The notes: generated by a model not told the origin, from the sequence alone. A stretch of DNA of 64,000 bases from Sabulibacter ruber (GCF_017355955.1 NZ_JAFFID010000005.1:62001-126000); one strand, 5' to 3'. Positions 31,296-39,614 are shown, numbered from the stretch's first letter. Program-made: numbers and translations.

Positions 31296-32834
31296 ATGCT
31301 TTATTCAGATATACCGGCAGAACAACTGCAAAAAATCAAGACCCTTGGCCAACTGAAGGCCGCCGGCTATGAGCCGCGTTCTGTGAAAGAAGAATTACGC
31401 GCCAACCTCATCCAGAAGCTGAGCAGCGGCGAGGAGGTGTTCCCGGGCATTTACGGCTACGAGGAAACCGTGATCCCAGACCTGCAACGCGCCATCCTGA
31501 GCCGGCACCACATCAACCTGCTGGGCTTGCGCGGTCAGGCTAAAACCCGCATTGCCCGCCTTATGGTGCAGTTGCTGGACGAGTACGTGCCCGTAGTGGC
31601 CGGCTCTGAGCTGAACGATGACCCCTTGCAGCCGCTTTCCCGCTATGCCCTGGACCAGATTGCCCACCACGGCGATGACACGCCCATTGCCTGGATTCAC
31701 CGGGACGAGCGATACACCGAGAAACTGGCCACCCCAGACGTATCAGTTGCAGACCTGATTGGCGATGCCGATCCTATCAAAGCCGCCACGTTGAAACTGC
31801 CTTACTCAGACGAGCGCGTGATCCACTTCGGGTTGATCCCGAGGGCCCACCGTGGTATTTTCGTGATCAACGAGCTACCCGATCTGCAGGCCCGTATCCA
31901 GGTATCCTTGTTCAACATTCTGCAGGAAGGCGATATCCAGATCAGGGGTTTCAAAATCAGGTTGCCGCTGGATATCCAGTTTGTGTTCACGGCCAACCCA
32001 GAGGACTACACCAACCGTGGTTCTATTGTGACGCCGCTCAAAGACCGGATAGATAGCCAGATTATCACGCACTATCCTAAGAACATTGAGATTGGGAAGC
32101 GTATCACCAAGCAGGAGGCGCGTATCACTTCGGCGCAGAAAGACCGCGTGAAAGGCCATGAACTCATCCATGACCTGGTAGAGCAGATTGCCTTTGAAGC
32201 CCGCGAAAGCGAGTACGTGGATGCCAAGTCCGGCGTATCGGCTCGTTTGACCATCTCCGCGTACGAAAGCGTGATCAGCGCCGCCGAAAGACGCGTGCTG
32301 CTGAACGCTGAGCCCAAATCGCACATCCGCATCGCGGATTTTTTGGCGGCGGTTCCGGCCGTGACGGGTAAAGTGGAACTGGTGTACGAGGGCGAGCAGG
32401 AGGGAGCCGGCGGCGTGGCTTATCGCCTCATGGGCAAAGCCATCCGCACGCAGTTCCTCAACTACTTCCCGGACCCCGATAAGTTCAAGAAGCAGAAAGA
32501 CAAAGACCCGTACAAGAAAGTGACGGCGTGGTTCTCAGACGGCCACACCCTGGACCTGCTCAACGATGCCTCCGATGCCGAGTACAAGCGTGTGCTGAAC
32601 CAGGTGCCGGGCCTTTCAGACGTGGTGAACAAATACCAGCCTACGCCCCAAAGCGAGGCCGAGCACCTCTTCTGGATGGAGTTCTGTCTGCACGGCTTAG
32701 CCGAGTACAGCCTCATTTCCCGCAACCGTCTCACCGCGGGGCTGCAGTTCAAAGACCTGCTCAGCAGCATGTTCTCCGGCGGCAGCTTCAGTCTGGATGA
32801 CGATGATGATGAGGAAGACAACCGCCGTTATTAG
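31296..32834 (+). CDS. MoxR/chelatase-I-like AAA+ ATPase
   Basis: A 512-residue AAA+ protein of the magnesium-chelatase-I/MoxR clade. Walker A is GLRGQAKTR (K83); Walker B reads GIFVINELPD (N192-E193, Asn replacing Asp), which I recall in related actinobacterial chelatase-like proteins. Sensor/arginine elements lie in FVFTANPEDYTNRGSIVTPL and KDRIDSQIITHYP. The C-terminal 170 residues are not chelatase-like and end in acidic DDDDDEEDN. Its VWA partner is upstream. Actual substrate is unknown; no chlorophyll or cobalamin genes occur here. Confidence 0.87.
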   Translation: MLYSDIPAEQLQKIKTLGQLKAAGYEPRSVKEELRANLIQKLSSGEEVFPGIYGYEETVIPDLQRAILSRHHINLLGLRGQAKTRIARLMVQLLDEYVPVVAGSELNDDPLQPLSRYALDQIAHHGDDTPIAWIHRDERYTEKLATPDVSVADLIGDADPIKAATLKLPYSDERVIHFGLIPRAHRGIFVINELPDLQARIQVSLFNILQEGDIQIRGFKIRLPLDIQFVFTANPEDYTNRGSIVTPLKDRIDSQIITHYPKNIEIGKRITKQEARITSAQKDRVKGHELIHDLVEQIAFEARESEYVDAKSGVSARLTISAYESVISAAERRVLLNAEPKSHIRIADFLAAVPAVTGKVELVYEGEQEGAGGVAYRLMGKAIRTQFLNYFPDPDKFKKQKDKDPYKKVTAWFSDGHTLDLLNDASDAEYKRVLNQVPGLSDVVNKYQPTPQSEAEHLFWMEFCLHGLAEYSLISRNRLTAGLQFKDLLSSMFSGGSFSLDDDDDEEDNRRY

Positions 32835-32863
32835 GCTGTTTTCCGTACACCAGCCCTAAAACG
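32827..32863. repeat. Palindromic element overlapping the AAA+ stop codon
   Basis: GTTATTAGGCTGTTTTCC then GTACACCAGCCCTAAAACG; the left outer arm spans the stop codon at 32832-32834. Confidence 0.65.
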
Positions 32864-32866
32864 AAA

Positions 32867-32904
32867 GTTAAAGGCCCGGACCAACCTTGGTTCGGGCCTT
32901 TAAC
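32867..32904. terminator. AAA+ gene terminator
   Basis: Stem GTTAAAGGCCCG / CGGGCCTTTAAC with ACCAA / TTGGT continuing inward; T-rich after it. Placed directly after the palindromic element. Confidence 0.85.
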
Positions 32905-32962
32905 TTTTAAGCGGCGTAGAGAGTACAAACCATACCCGTTTGTTTCACGCTAAGCCTATTCT

Positions 32963-33697
32963 ATGCCCCATTTCATAGCAACTCTGCTGCCCCTGCTGGG
33001 ACTCATGGTAGTTCATGTGTTCGGTTACCGATTGAAGTTCCTGGAAGGGGTGCCGCGGAGCGTTTGGTTGTCTGGGGCGGGAGGTGTTTCGGTGGCGTAT
33101 GTGATTCTGCACCTGCTGCCCGAACTGCAGGAAGGGCAGGGCCACGTGGAACGGGCGGCCGAGAGCGGAGGCCTGTATTTCCTGAAACACCACATGTACC
33201 TCATGACCTTGGTGGGGCTGGTGGTGTTTTACGGCATAGAGCGGATGGCCGTCACTTCCCGCCGGGGTGGCAAAGGCACCGAAGACAGCACCCCGCCTTC
33301 GGTGTTCTGGATTCACATCGGGTCTTTCGCGCTGTACAATGCCCTCATTGGGTATCTGCTGCACAAACGCGAAGAACAGGATGCCGAGGAGCTCTTGTTT
33401 TACTGGGTAGCCATGGCACTTCATTTCCTGGTCAACGATTTCGGACTGCGCGAGCACCACAAAGAACGCTACCAGGCGGCCGGCCGATGGTACCTGATCA
33501 TCGCCCTGGGTCTGGGTTGGACTTTAGGATTACTGGTAGAATTCTCAGAGGCAGCCACGGCACTTCTGCAGGCCTTTCTGGCCGGTGGCATTGTGCTGAA
33601 CGTGCTCAAAGAAGAACTGCCCGAGGAGCGCGAAAGCAGGTTTTCTGCTTTTCTGGTAGGAACGGCGGTGTACGCGTTTGTACTGCTTTTGCTCTGA
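32963..33697 (+). CDS. Multi-pass membrane protein, ZIP-like
   Basis: A 244-residue protein with about seven TM segments. Histidine-containing helices resemble ZIP transporters: VAYVILHLLPELQEG and VAMALHFLVNDFGLREHHKE. The histidine-rich HHMYLMTLVGLVVFYGIERM segment is also membrane-embedded. I do not recognise a formal family; a metal or small-ion role is plausible because a genuine ZIP protein is encoded next on the same strand. 113 bp separate them, so co-transcription is possible. Confidence 0.6.
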   Translation: MPHFIATLLPLLGLMVVHVFGYRLKFLEGVPRSVWLSGAGGVSVAYVILHLLPELQEGQGHVERAAESGGLYFLKHHMYLMTLVGLVVFYGIERMAVTSRRGGKGTEDSTPPSVFWIHIGSFALYNALIGYLLHKREEQDAEELLFYWVAMALHFLVNDFGLREHHKERYQAAGRWYLIIALGLGWTLGLLVEFSEAATALLQAFLAGGIVLNVLKEELPEERESRFSAFLVGTAVYAFVLLLL

Positions 33698-33809
33698 TTT
33701 CCTGAAAACACCCGCAAATCACCCTAGCCTCAATAACCACTCCAGGGTACGCCCGTACTTCTGAAAGGCTCAGCCTGGAGTTTGGAGTTTTCACCTAAGA
33801 ATAAACAGC

Positions 33810-34565
33810 ATGCCAGTTTGGTTACAAGCTACTTTGTGGGGCTTTTTGGGCGGCGCAGCCTTGCTCATCGGCTCGGCGATTGGGTATTATGCGAAAGTAT
33901 CGGCGAGGGTGGCCTCCAGCGTAATGGCTTTTGGGGCGGGCGTGCTGATCTCGGCGCTGGCCTTTGACCTGATGGAGGAGGCTTTCTCAGAAGGAGGGTT
34001 TTGGGCTACGGCCATCGGATTTCTGGTGGGCGCTGTGGTGTATACCGGTGCCAACTGGTTTCTCAAAACGCAGGGAGCCCATAACCGCAAACGGTCCGGC
34101 GATCAGCAGGCCACCGAGGCCGAAGACGAAGGGAGCGGTCTGGCGTTGGCCATTGGCGCGCTCATTGACGGCGTACCGGAGTCTATCGCCATCGGTATCA
34201 GCATGATCTCGGGAAGTAAGGTGAGCTTTGCGGTGGTAGCGGCGGTGTTCCTGTCCAACGTGCCCGAAGGCCTGTCCAGCGCGGTGGGGATGAAAAAGGC
34301 CAACCGGAGCAAGGCCTATATTTTTGGCGTGTGGGGCGGTATTGCGCTCATCTCCGGGGTGGCGGCGTTGCTGGGTTACACCGTTTTCAGCGGACTTTCC
34401 CCCGAAGTGATTGCGGCTACCACAGCCCTGGCCGCCGGGGCCATCCTGGCCATGATCTCAGATACCATGATTCCCGAGGCGGCGGAGGTAACCCATGAAC
34501 TCACGGGCCTCATTACGGTACTGGGCTTCTTAACGGCCTTTCTGCTCAGCCATTTGGGCGGGTAA
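33810..34565 (+). CDS. ZIP-family metal transporter
   Basis: A 251-residue ZIP permease (ZupT-like) that imports divalent metals such as Zn2+. TM 4 has LAIGALIDGVPESIAIGISM with the metal-site HxxxD/E pattern modified to DGVPES, TM 5 has VFLSNVPEGLSSAVGM (NxxE…), both hallmark ZIP motifs, and an acidic QQATEAEDEGSG loop lies between TM 3 and TM 4. The first histidine of the usual TM 4 motif is replaced by isoleucine/aspartate context, so the transported metal is not certain. Confidence 0.85.
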   Translation: MPVWLQATLWGFLGGAALLIGSAIGYYAKVSARVASSVMAFGAGVLISALAFDLMEEAFSEGGFWATAIGFLVGAVVYTGANWFLKTQGAHNRKRSGDQQATEAEDEGSGLALAIGALIDGVPESIAIGISMISGSKVSFAVVAAVFLSNVPEGLSSAVGMKKANRSKAYIFGVWGGIALISGVAALLGYTVFSGLSPEVIAATTALAAGAILAMISDTMIPEAAEVTHELTGLITVLGFLTAFLLSHLGG

Positions 34566-34572
34566 AAAAAGA

Positions 34573-34618
34573 ACTCCGTTTTGCAGCTGTTTTCAAAAAA
34601 GCAGCCGCAAAACGGAGT
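34573..34618. terminator. Bidirectional hairpin built on a palindromic element
   Basis: Arms ACTCCGTTTTGC (34573-34584) and GCAAAACGGAGT (34607-34618) enclose AGCTGTTTTCAAAAAAGCAG, an element core. Lies between converging ZIP and cyclophilin genes. Confidence 0.8.
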
Positions 34619-34626
34619 CTTAATTG

Positions 34627-34681
34627 CTGATTGTTGATTGCTCATTGTTTTAACAATCAGCAATCAACAATCAGCAATATT
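34627..34681. repeat. Inverted pair of CAATCAG heptamer arrays
   Basis: Left array CTGATTG, TTGATTG, CTCATTG; a TTTTAA centre; right array CAATCAG, CAATCAA, CAATCAG, CAATATT. The units are in exact 7-bp phase and reverse complements of each other. It abuts the cyclophilin stop codon. Confidence 0.75.
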
Positions 34682-35138
34682 ACGCCTCGTTCACCACGAT
34701 TTTCTCAATGCGGTCACCGGCGCGGATGTCATCAATCACGTCCAGGCCTTCTACCACTTTCCCGAAGCAGGTGTGGTTGCGGTCCAGGTGCGCGGTGTTG
34801 TTGCGGCTGTGGCAGATGAAGAACTGTGAACCGCCGGTGTTACGGCCAGCGTGCGCCATAGACAGCACGCCACGGTCGTGGTACTGGTTTCCGCCGGTTA
34901 GTTCGCAGTCAATTTTGTAGCCGGGTCCGCCGGTGCCGGGCATGCCTTTGGCGCCTTCGCGAGAGTTAGGGCAACCGCCCTGGATCACGAAATCAGGGAT
35001 CACACGGTGAAACGTAAGACCGTCATAGAAGCCTTCCTTGGCTAGTTTAGTGAAGTTCTCAACGGTTTTAGGAGCGTCTTTCTCGTAGAATTCTACTTTC
35101 ATCACGCCCTTCTGGGTATGGATTTCTGCGGTTTTCAT
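34680..35138 (-). CDS. Cyclophilin-type peptidyl-prolyl isomerase
   Basis: A cytosolic cyclophilin of 152 residues that speeds cis-trans proline isomerisation. Active-site motifs are FHRVIPDFVIQGG, the arginine FHRV included, GVLSMAHAGRNTGGSQFFIC and HLDRNHTCFGKVVEG. The start MKTAEIHTQKGVMKVEFY is the usual family N terminus; the frame stays open to 35189, with another ATG at 35183 that cannot be excluded. A -7 box at 35218-35225 is compatible with either. Confidence 0.9.
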   Translation of the reverse strand: MKTAEIHTQKGVMKVEFYEKDAPKTVENFTKLAKEGFYDGLTFHRVIPDFVIQGGCPNSREGAKGMPGTGGPGYKIDCELTGGNQYHDRGVLSMAHAGRNTGGSQFFICHSRNNTAHLDRNHTCFGKVVEGLDVIDDIRAGDRIEKIVVNEA

Positions 35139-35217
35139 AGATGATTTTTGTGCTGTTTGTTTGAGTTCCTGGGCTGCGTTCATGTACAAGTAGGCAGCGC
35201 AGCAACAGTTTCTGCTG

Positions 35218-35225
35218 CAAAGGTA
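35218..35225 (-). promoter_or_regulatory. Candidate -7 box of the cyclophilin gene
   Basis: TACCTTTG on the minus strand, exact consensus. Confidence 0.4.
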
Positions 35226-35264
35226 CGTATTTTTTACACCTTAGTAGGAGGTTGGGTTTACTTC

Positions 35265-35303
35265 CTGTTTTGCCGCTGTTTCTGGGAAAACAAAGCCAAA
35301 ACG
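35265..35303. repeat. Palindromic element
   Basis: CTGTTTTGCCGCTGTTTCTG then GGAAAACAAAGCCAAAACG, in the divergent spacer upstream of cyclophilin and Nudix genes. Confidence 0.65.
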
Positions 35304-35404
35304 CCGGTCACGTACGGCCGGAAGAAATTGATCAGGTGGTTCAGGAATATCATCTTCTGTTGAATTATGCCTTTGGGCCCGGCAGGAATCTGTAAATTGC
35401 CGGC

Positions 35405-35965
35405 ATGGAGTACCTCGCCTTATTTGACCAAGATAACCAACCTTTAGGAAAAGTTCTGCCTCGCCGCGAAGTGCACGTCCTGGGCCACTGGCACCGGACT
35501 TCCCAGATTTACGTGCTCCATCCGCAACATGGTTATCTCTGCCACCAGCGCAGCGCCTTGAAAGATCTGTTCCCGTCGCTGTGGGATATCAGCATTGGGG
35601 GGCACCTTGCGCCGGAGGAGACGTATGAGACGTGCGCTTTGCGGGAGTTGTCTGAGGAATTAGGGATTGAAGTACAGCCCGATAGATTGGAGTTTGTAGC
35701 GGTGGTATCGGTAGACGGGAAAGACGAGCGGGCTCAGTTGCTGGACCGGGAGCACGCCGGCATTTTCCTGTACAAAACAGAGTTGGAGGTAACTGGATTC
35801 AATATTCAGCAGGAGGAACTGGTAGAAGTGGAGTACATCCCTGTAAAGCAATTACAGCAGGATTTGCAGAACTCAAACCCCAGCAGGGCTTACATTCCAA
35901 TGCAGCAGCATTACGCTGAGATTCTCTCTTTGTTGGAGCAATACCAGCAGAAGGAAGCGAATTAG
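35405..35965 (+). CDS. Nudix hydrolase, isopentenyl-diphosphate-isomerase-like
   Basis: A 186-residue Nudix protein. The complete Nudix box GX5EX7REUXEEXGU is GHLAPEETYETCALRELSEELGI (split: GHLAPEETYE … RELSEELGI). Flanks HRTSQIYVLHPQHGYLCHQR and SLWDISIGGHLAPEE place it in the group related to isopentenyl-diphosphate isomerase and YfcD-type hydrolases; such orphan members usually hydrolyse nucleotide diphosphates. Its stop overlaps the converging CDI-immunity-like gene by 4 bp. Confidence 0.9.
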   Translation: MEYLALFDQDNQPLGKVLPRREVHVLGHWHRTSQIYVLHPQHGYLCHQRSALKDLFPSLWDISIGGHLAPEETYETCALRELSEELGIEVQPDRLEFVAVVSVDGKDERAQLLDREHAGIFLYKTELEVTGFNIQQEELVEVEYIPVKQLQQDLQNSNPSRAYIPMQQHYAEILSLLEQYQQKEAN

Positions 35966-36342
35966 ACCAGAAACGCATCTACGCCGTGGCTGGAAAGCAA
36001 CTCCAGTTGCTGGGTAATGAGGGCGTTCAACTCTATTCTGTGCTGCGGATACTGCGCCCAGAAACTGGAACTGACTTTTCTGGTAGCCTGCAGGAGATCG
36101 CCTTGGTGAGAATCGCCCTGGGCCAGGATGTTCTCCTTGAGCTTCTCAATGGCGAAAGGGATCAGGTACCGCAGACCAATTCCCTGGCTGATCATCAGCC
36201 GAAGGTCCTCTATCTTGAATTTGGCCAACGGAAGTTTGCGCAGGGCATGACAGCGGGTAAGCAGATCGCTGTCATTCTCGGGTCGGCTCCATTTGTGCTT
36301 CTCCAGGGTTTCCAAGCTTTTGTTTAGCCAAGTTGTTTCCAT
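35962..36342 (-). CDS. CdiI-like contact-dependent inhibition immunity protein (orphan)
   Basis: A 126-residue protein resembling the CdiI_2-type immunity family: an N-terminal SLETLEKHKWSRPENDSDL, TRCHALRKLPLAKFKIEDLR, then MISQGIGLRYLIPFAIEKL and a helical C-terminus. In contact-dependent inhibition an immunity protein binds and neutralises the toxin tip of CdiA. No CdiA/CdiB or other toxin gene is in the window, so this is an orphan, perhaps protecting against neighbours' toxins. Assignment rests on sequence pattern, not on a search. Confidence 0.6.
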   Translation of the reverse strand: METTWLNKSLETLEKHKWSRPENDSDLLTRCHALRKLPLAKFKIEDLRLMISQGIGLRYLIPFAIEKLKENILAQGDSHQGDLLQATRKVSSSFWAQYPQHRIELNALITQQLELLSSHGVDAFLV

Positions 36343-36405
36343 AAGTAAACGTGGAAAGAAATGAAGTTGTAAGGCTAATTTGGCGAAAATGGCTTCAAAA
36401 CGCCA

Positions 36406-37329
36406 TTACCGATGGGTGTCTTCGTCTTGCAGCAGGCTAAGATAACTCTCGTAACGGGGCAATGCAATCTTTCCTTTTTTTACAGCCTCCTGCACGGCGC
36501 AGCCGGGTTCGTTTACGTGTACGCAGTTGTGGAAACGGCATTTGTTCAGGCGTTCACGCATCTCGGGGAAGTAGTGAGCAATTTCCTCGCGCTTCATCTC
36601 CACCACGCCCAGTTCTTTTATGCCGGGCGTGTCAATGAGGTACGTGCCGGGCGCCACTTCAAACATCTCCGCGAAGGTGGTGGTGTGCACGCCTTTGTCT
36701 GAGAACGCTGAGATCTCGGAGGTTTTCAGATCCAGGTCCGGTACCAGGACGTTCACTAACGTACTTTTCCCCACGCCGGAGTGACCCGAGAAAAGCGTCA
36801 CTTTATCGGCCAGCAAGCTTTGCACCTGGTCCAATCCTTCGCCAGTGTGCGCCGAGAGGGCGTAGCACGGGTACCCGATCTGCTCATACAACTGCGCTAC
36901 CTGTTTCAGGTAACCCAGGGCTTCCTCATCGTACAAATCAATCTTGTTGAAGAGCAGCGTGGCCGGAATGTCATACGCCTCGGCGGTGACCAGAAACCGG
37001 TCGATAAACCCGAACGAGGTACGTGGCGACACCAAGGTGACCACCAGAAACGCCTGGTCCAGGTTGGAGGCCACAATGTGAGCGTGGTGCGCCTTGTGCG
37101 TGGATTTCCGGATGATGTAGTTGCGGCGCGGCGTGATCTCAGTGATGACCGCCTGCTGCTCGCCGCCCTCGGGTTCCAGCGTCACTTCATCGCCCACGGC
37201 AATGGGGTTGCTTACTTTTAAGCCCTTGTTTTTGAATTTACCGCGCAAACGGCATTTGTACAGCTGCCCGTCTGCGTGCGAGCGTACCAAATACCAGGAG
37301 CCGGTTGATTTTACTACTGTGCCTTTCAT
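36406..37329 (-). CDS. rsgA: Ribosome small-subunit-dependent GTPase A
   Basis: RsgA helps mature the 30S subunit. The protein of 307 residues has an OB fold (MKGTVVKSTGSWYLVRS), then a circularly permuted GTPase domain with G4 (LLFNKIDLYDEE) before G1 (LFSGHSGVGKSTLVNV) and G3 (LIDTPGIKELG), and a C-terminal zinc knuckle (KCRFHNCVHVNEPGC). The start at 37329 is chosen because it overlaps the kdtA stop as ATGA; an in-frame TTG at 37350 would run into kdtA. Both genes are co-transcribed leftward. Confidence 0.94.
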   Translation of the reverse strand: MKGTVVKSTGSWYLVRSHADGQLYKCRLRGKFKNKGLKVSNPIAVGDEVTLEPEGGEQQAVITEITPRRNYIIRKSTHKAHHAHIVASNLDQAFLVVTLVSPRTSFGFIDRFLVTAEAYDIPATLLFNKIDLYDEEALGYLKQVAQLYEQIGYPCYALSAHTGEGLDQVQSLLADKVTLFSGHSGVGKSTLVNVLVPDLDLKTSEISAFSDKGVHTTTFAEMFEVAPGTYLIDTPGIKELGVVEMKREEIAHYFPEMRERLNKCRFHNCVHVNEPGCAVQEAVKKGKIALPRYESYLSLLQDEDTHR

Positions 37330-38582
37330 GCTTGGGGCGAAGGTAACCAATATTCCAACGAAGTTAAGATACGCTCCGTAGCCCCAGCCTGTTTTTGTAG
37401 ATACGCCCGCGTCGCCGATTTGATTTTCTCCCGCTTGGCCGGGTTCTGGTGCAGCTCAGTGAACGTTTTGGTCAATTCCTGGGTAGAACGTACCGAAAAC
37501 GCCACGCCCGCCTCTATCAAGTCCTGCGCCTCCTGGAACTTGGCATACTTAGGCCCAAAGAAAATAGGCGGACCAAATGCAGCAGGTTCCAGCGTGTTGT
37601 GCAACCCTTTCCCGAAAGCCCCGCCCACGTAAACATAATCACTGTACTGGTAGAGGCTGGAGAGCATACCAATGTTATCAATGAGCAGAATGCGGTACTT
37701 GGCAACCGTAGCAGCATCTGCCTGGGAGTAGCGAATGGCTTGGCCGGGGAACTGCGTTTCTATTTCGCTCAGCTCTTTGTCTTTGATTTCGTGCGGCGCC
37801 AGAATGTACTTGAGCGTGGGCAGCTGTTCCTGCATGAAGGGGAGCAGCACCTCCAAGTCCTCGGGCCAGCTGCTGCCTATGACCATCATGGGAGCATTGG
37901 CTTTGAAGGCCTGCGCAATGGGAATCTGCTTCGCGTTTTGGGCGTTCTGCAGCACGCGGTCCACGCGGGTATCGCCGGCCAGGCTCACGTTGGTGAAGTT
38001 GATACCAACCAGCAGCTCCGCCGATTCCTGATTCTGCGTATAAATGTGCGTGAAGCGTTCCAGAATGCGCCGGTAGAACGCTCCATTTTTCCTGAAGTAA
38101 ATCTGGTTAGGCCGGAAAATGGCCGAGATGGAAAACAGCGGAATGTTCTGTTGGCGCAGCGCACGGGTGTAATGGTGCCAGAACTCGTATTTTACAAAGA
38201 CCGCCAGCTTGGGTTGCACCAGCGAGACAAAACGTTGGGCGTTCTCCTTGGTGTCCAGCGGCAGGTAGAAGATGTAATCGGCGTGGGCGTAGTTTTTCCG
38301 GACTTCGTAGCCCGAAGGCGAGAAAAACGTCACCAGAATCTTATAGGCAGGAAAACGCTGCTTGAAGGCTTCTATCAACGGACGGCCCTGCTCAAACTCC
38401 CCCAGACTGGCGCAGTGGAACCACGCCACGGGGGCGGTGTTGCCCTCCATTTTCCGGCCGATTTCCTCAAAAACCTCTTTCCGTCCATTCACCCACTGGG
38501 CGGCTTTAGGTAGAAATGGAGCCGCCAGGCGTACTCCCAATCCGTAGGCCCTTACCCCAACTTCGTACAGAATCTTTGACAT
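37326..38582 (-). CDS. kdtA: 3-deoxy-D-manno-octulosonic acid transferase
   Basis: WaaA/KdtA adds Kdo to lipid A at the cytoplasmic face of the inner membrane. The 418-residue GT-B-type enzyme starts MSKILYEVGVRAYGLGVRLA and shows VWFHCASLGEFEQGRPL-like (VAWFHCASLGEFEQG), LVTFFSPSGYEV, VFVKYEFWHHY, and the C-terminal YVGGAFGKGLHNTLEPAAFG donor-binding block. Presence confirms an LPS-bearing Gram-negative. Overlaps rsgA by 4 bp. A -7-like TATCTTTA (38658-38665, minus) lies upstream. Confidence 0.94.
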   Translation of the reverse strand: MSKILYEVGVRAYGLGVRLAAPFLPKAAQWVNGRKEVFEEIGRKMEGNTAPVAWFHCASLGEFEQGRPLIEAFKQRFPAYKILVTFFSPSGYEVRKNYAHADYIFYLPLDTKENAQRFVSLVQPKLAVFVKYEFWHHYTRALRQQNIPLFSISAIFRPNQIYFRKNGAFYRRILERFTHIYTQNQESAELLVGINFTNVSLAGDTRVDRVLQNAQNAKQIPIAQAFKANAPMMVIGSSWPEDLEVLLPFMQEQLPTLKYILAPHEIKDKELSEIETQFPGQAIRYSQADAATVAKYRILLIDNIGMLSSLYQYSDYVYVGGAFGKGLHNTLEPAAFGPPIFFGPKYAKFQEAQDLIEAGVAFSVRSTQELTKTFTELHQNPAKREKIKSATRAYLQKQAGATERILTSLEYWLPSPQA

Positions 38583-38753
38583 CTTTTACCGGGTTAAATC
38601 TGGTGCTAACGTGGAACGCAGGGCAGCTAAGCCAATAAGAGCGGGCTGCCGATGCCGTAAAGATACGGCGGAAACTCAAGGTTGAGGCAGGAGCAACGTT
38701 ATTTAACCTTGTTGTCACTCCTAACGCTATCGTTTCAGGCACGTGCAACCAAC

Positions 38754-38791
38754 TTATTTTCGGCCTCCTTTCTGAAAAACAGCCCCAGAAC
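38754..38791. repeat. Palindromic element
   Basis: TTATTTTCGGCCTCCTTTCT then GAAAAACAGCCCCAGAAC. Confidence 0.65.
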
Positions 38792-38854
38792 AGAAGCCAA
38801 GCAAGGGCCAGAATCAGCCTCTCTGTTTCTGACCTGGTTTCGGGAAAAGGGCAT

Positions 38855-38885
38855 GAAAAAAGCCCCCGCTGAGGGCGGAGGCTTT
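38855..38885 (-). terminator. Peroxiredoxin terminator
   Basis: On the minus strand, AAAGCCTCCGCC / GGCGGGGGCTTTT hairpin ending in a run of T (38856-38860), beginning 22 bp beyond the stop codon. Confidence 0.8.
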
Positions 38886-38907
38886 CTGGTTCATATACCG
38901 GGGAGGC

Positions 38908-39537
38908 TTAGTGTTTCGCCAGGTAGTTGGAAACTCCCTCGTGGGTAGCTTGCATGGCTTCTTTGCCTTCTTCCCAGTTGGCAGGGCAAACTTCGCCTTT
39001 CTCTTCAAAGTACTGCAGGGCGTCTACCATGCGCAGGGCTTCGTCAATGCTGCGGCCCAGTGGCATGTCGTTCACTACCTGGTGACGTACCACACCTTCT
39101 TTGTCGATCAGGAACAGACCGCGGTAAGCAACTGGCTCACCCACGAAGATCAGTTCACCGGCCTCGTTGTAGTCATAGTGACCAGCCAGCACGTCGTAGT
39201 TCGCAGAGATGGTTTTAGCAGCATCAGCTACCAGCGGATAGGTTACGCCTTCAATACCGCCTTTGTCGCGAGGGGTGTTCAACCAAGCCCAGTGCGACTG
39301 GTGGGTGTCAGTAGAGCAACCTACCACGGCCACCCCTTTGCGGGTGAACTCTTCCAGACGGTCCTGGAACGCGATGATTTCAGTAGGACACACAAAGGTG
39401 AAGTCCATTGGGTAGAAGAAGAACAGCACGTGCTGCTTTCCTACGTATTGGTCTAGAGAGAAATCCTCTACAAATTCTAGATCTGCTACCGCAGTAGCTT
39501 TGAAAGAAGGTGCTTTTTTACCTACTAAAACTGCCAT
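38908..39537 (-). CDS. 2-Cys peroxiredoxin (AhpC/Prx1 type)
   Basis: A 209-residue typical 2-Cys peroxiredoxin that reduces H2O2 and organic peroxides. The peroxidatic cysteine is in FYPMDFTFVCPTEI, the supporting arginine in the FVGEPVAYRGLFLIDKEG region, and the resolving cysteine in GEVCPANWEEG. Codon use is strongly biased, as expected for an abundant protein. It has its own promoter and terminator. The reductant (thioredoxin or AhpF) is not encoded nearby. Confidence 0.94.
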   Translation of the reverse strand: MAVLVGKKAPSFKATAVADLEFVEDFSLDQYVGKQHVLFFFYPMDFTFVCPTEIIAFQDRLEEFTRKGVAVVGCSTDTHQSHWAWLNTPRDKGGIEGVTYPLVADAAKTISANYDVLAGHYDYNEAGELIFVGEPVAYRGLFLIDKEGVVRHQVVNDMPLGRSIDEALRMVDALQYFEEKGEVCPANWEEGKEAMQATHEGVSNYLAKH

Positions 39538-39614
39538 GTTTACTTAAATAAAATTTAAAGTGTTGTCAGAAAAAGCGTTATGGTCCATTTGAACCATCTC
39601 CGATTTTGCGAGTG

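Larger units (their letters stand above)
38583..38907. other. 325-bp spacer between kdtA and the peroxiredoxin gene
   Basis: It holds the kdtA promoter region, a palindromic element (38754-38791) and the peroxiredoxin terminator (38855-38885). The palindrome CCGTA-AAGA-TACGG surrounds the -7-like box at 38658-38665. No gene was seen. Confidence 0.55.

Noticed and set aside
32528..32800. Alternative-frame ORFs within the AAA+ gene and similar shadow frames throughout
   Set aside because: They overlap well-supported genes, lack family motifs and have codon patterns expected of the opposite or shifted frame.
36378..36402. Palindromic element upstream of rsgA
   Set aside because: TTTGGCGAAAATGGCTTCAA followed by AACGCC shares only the outer arm; too short to call.
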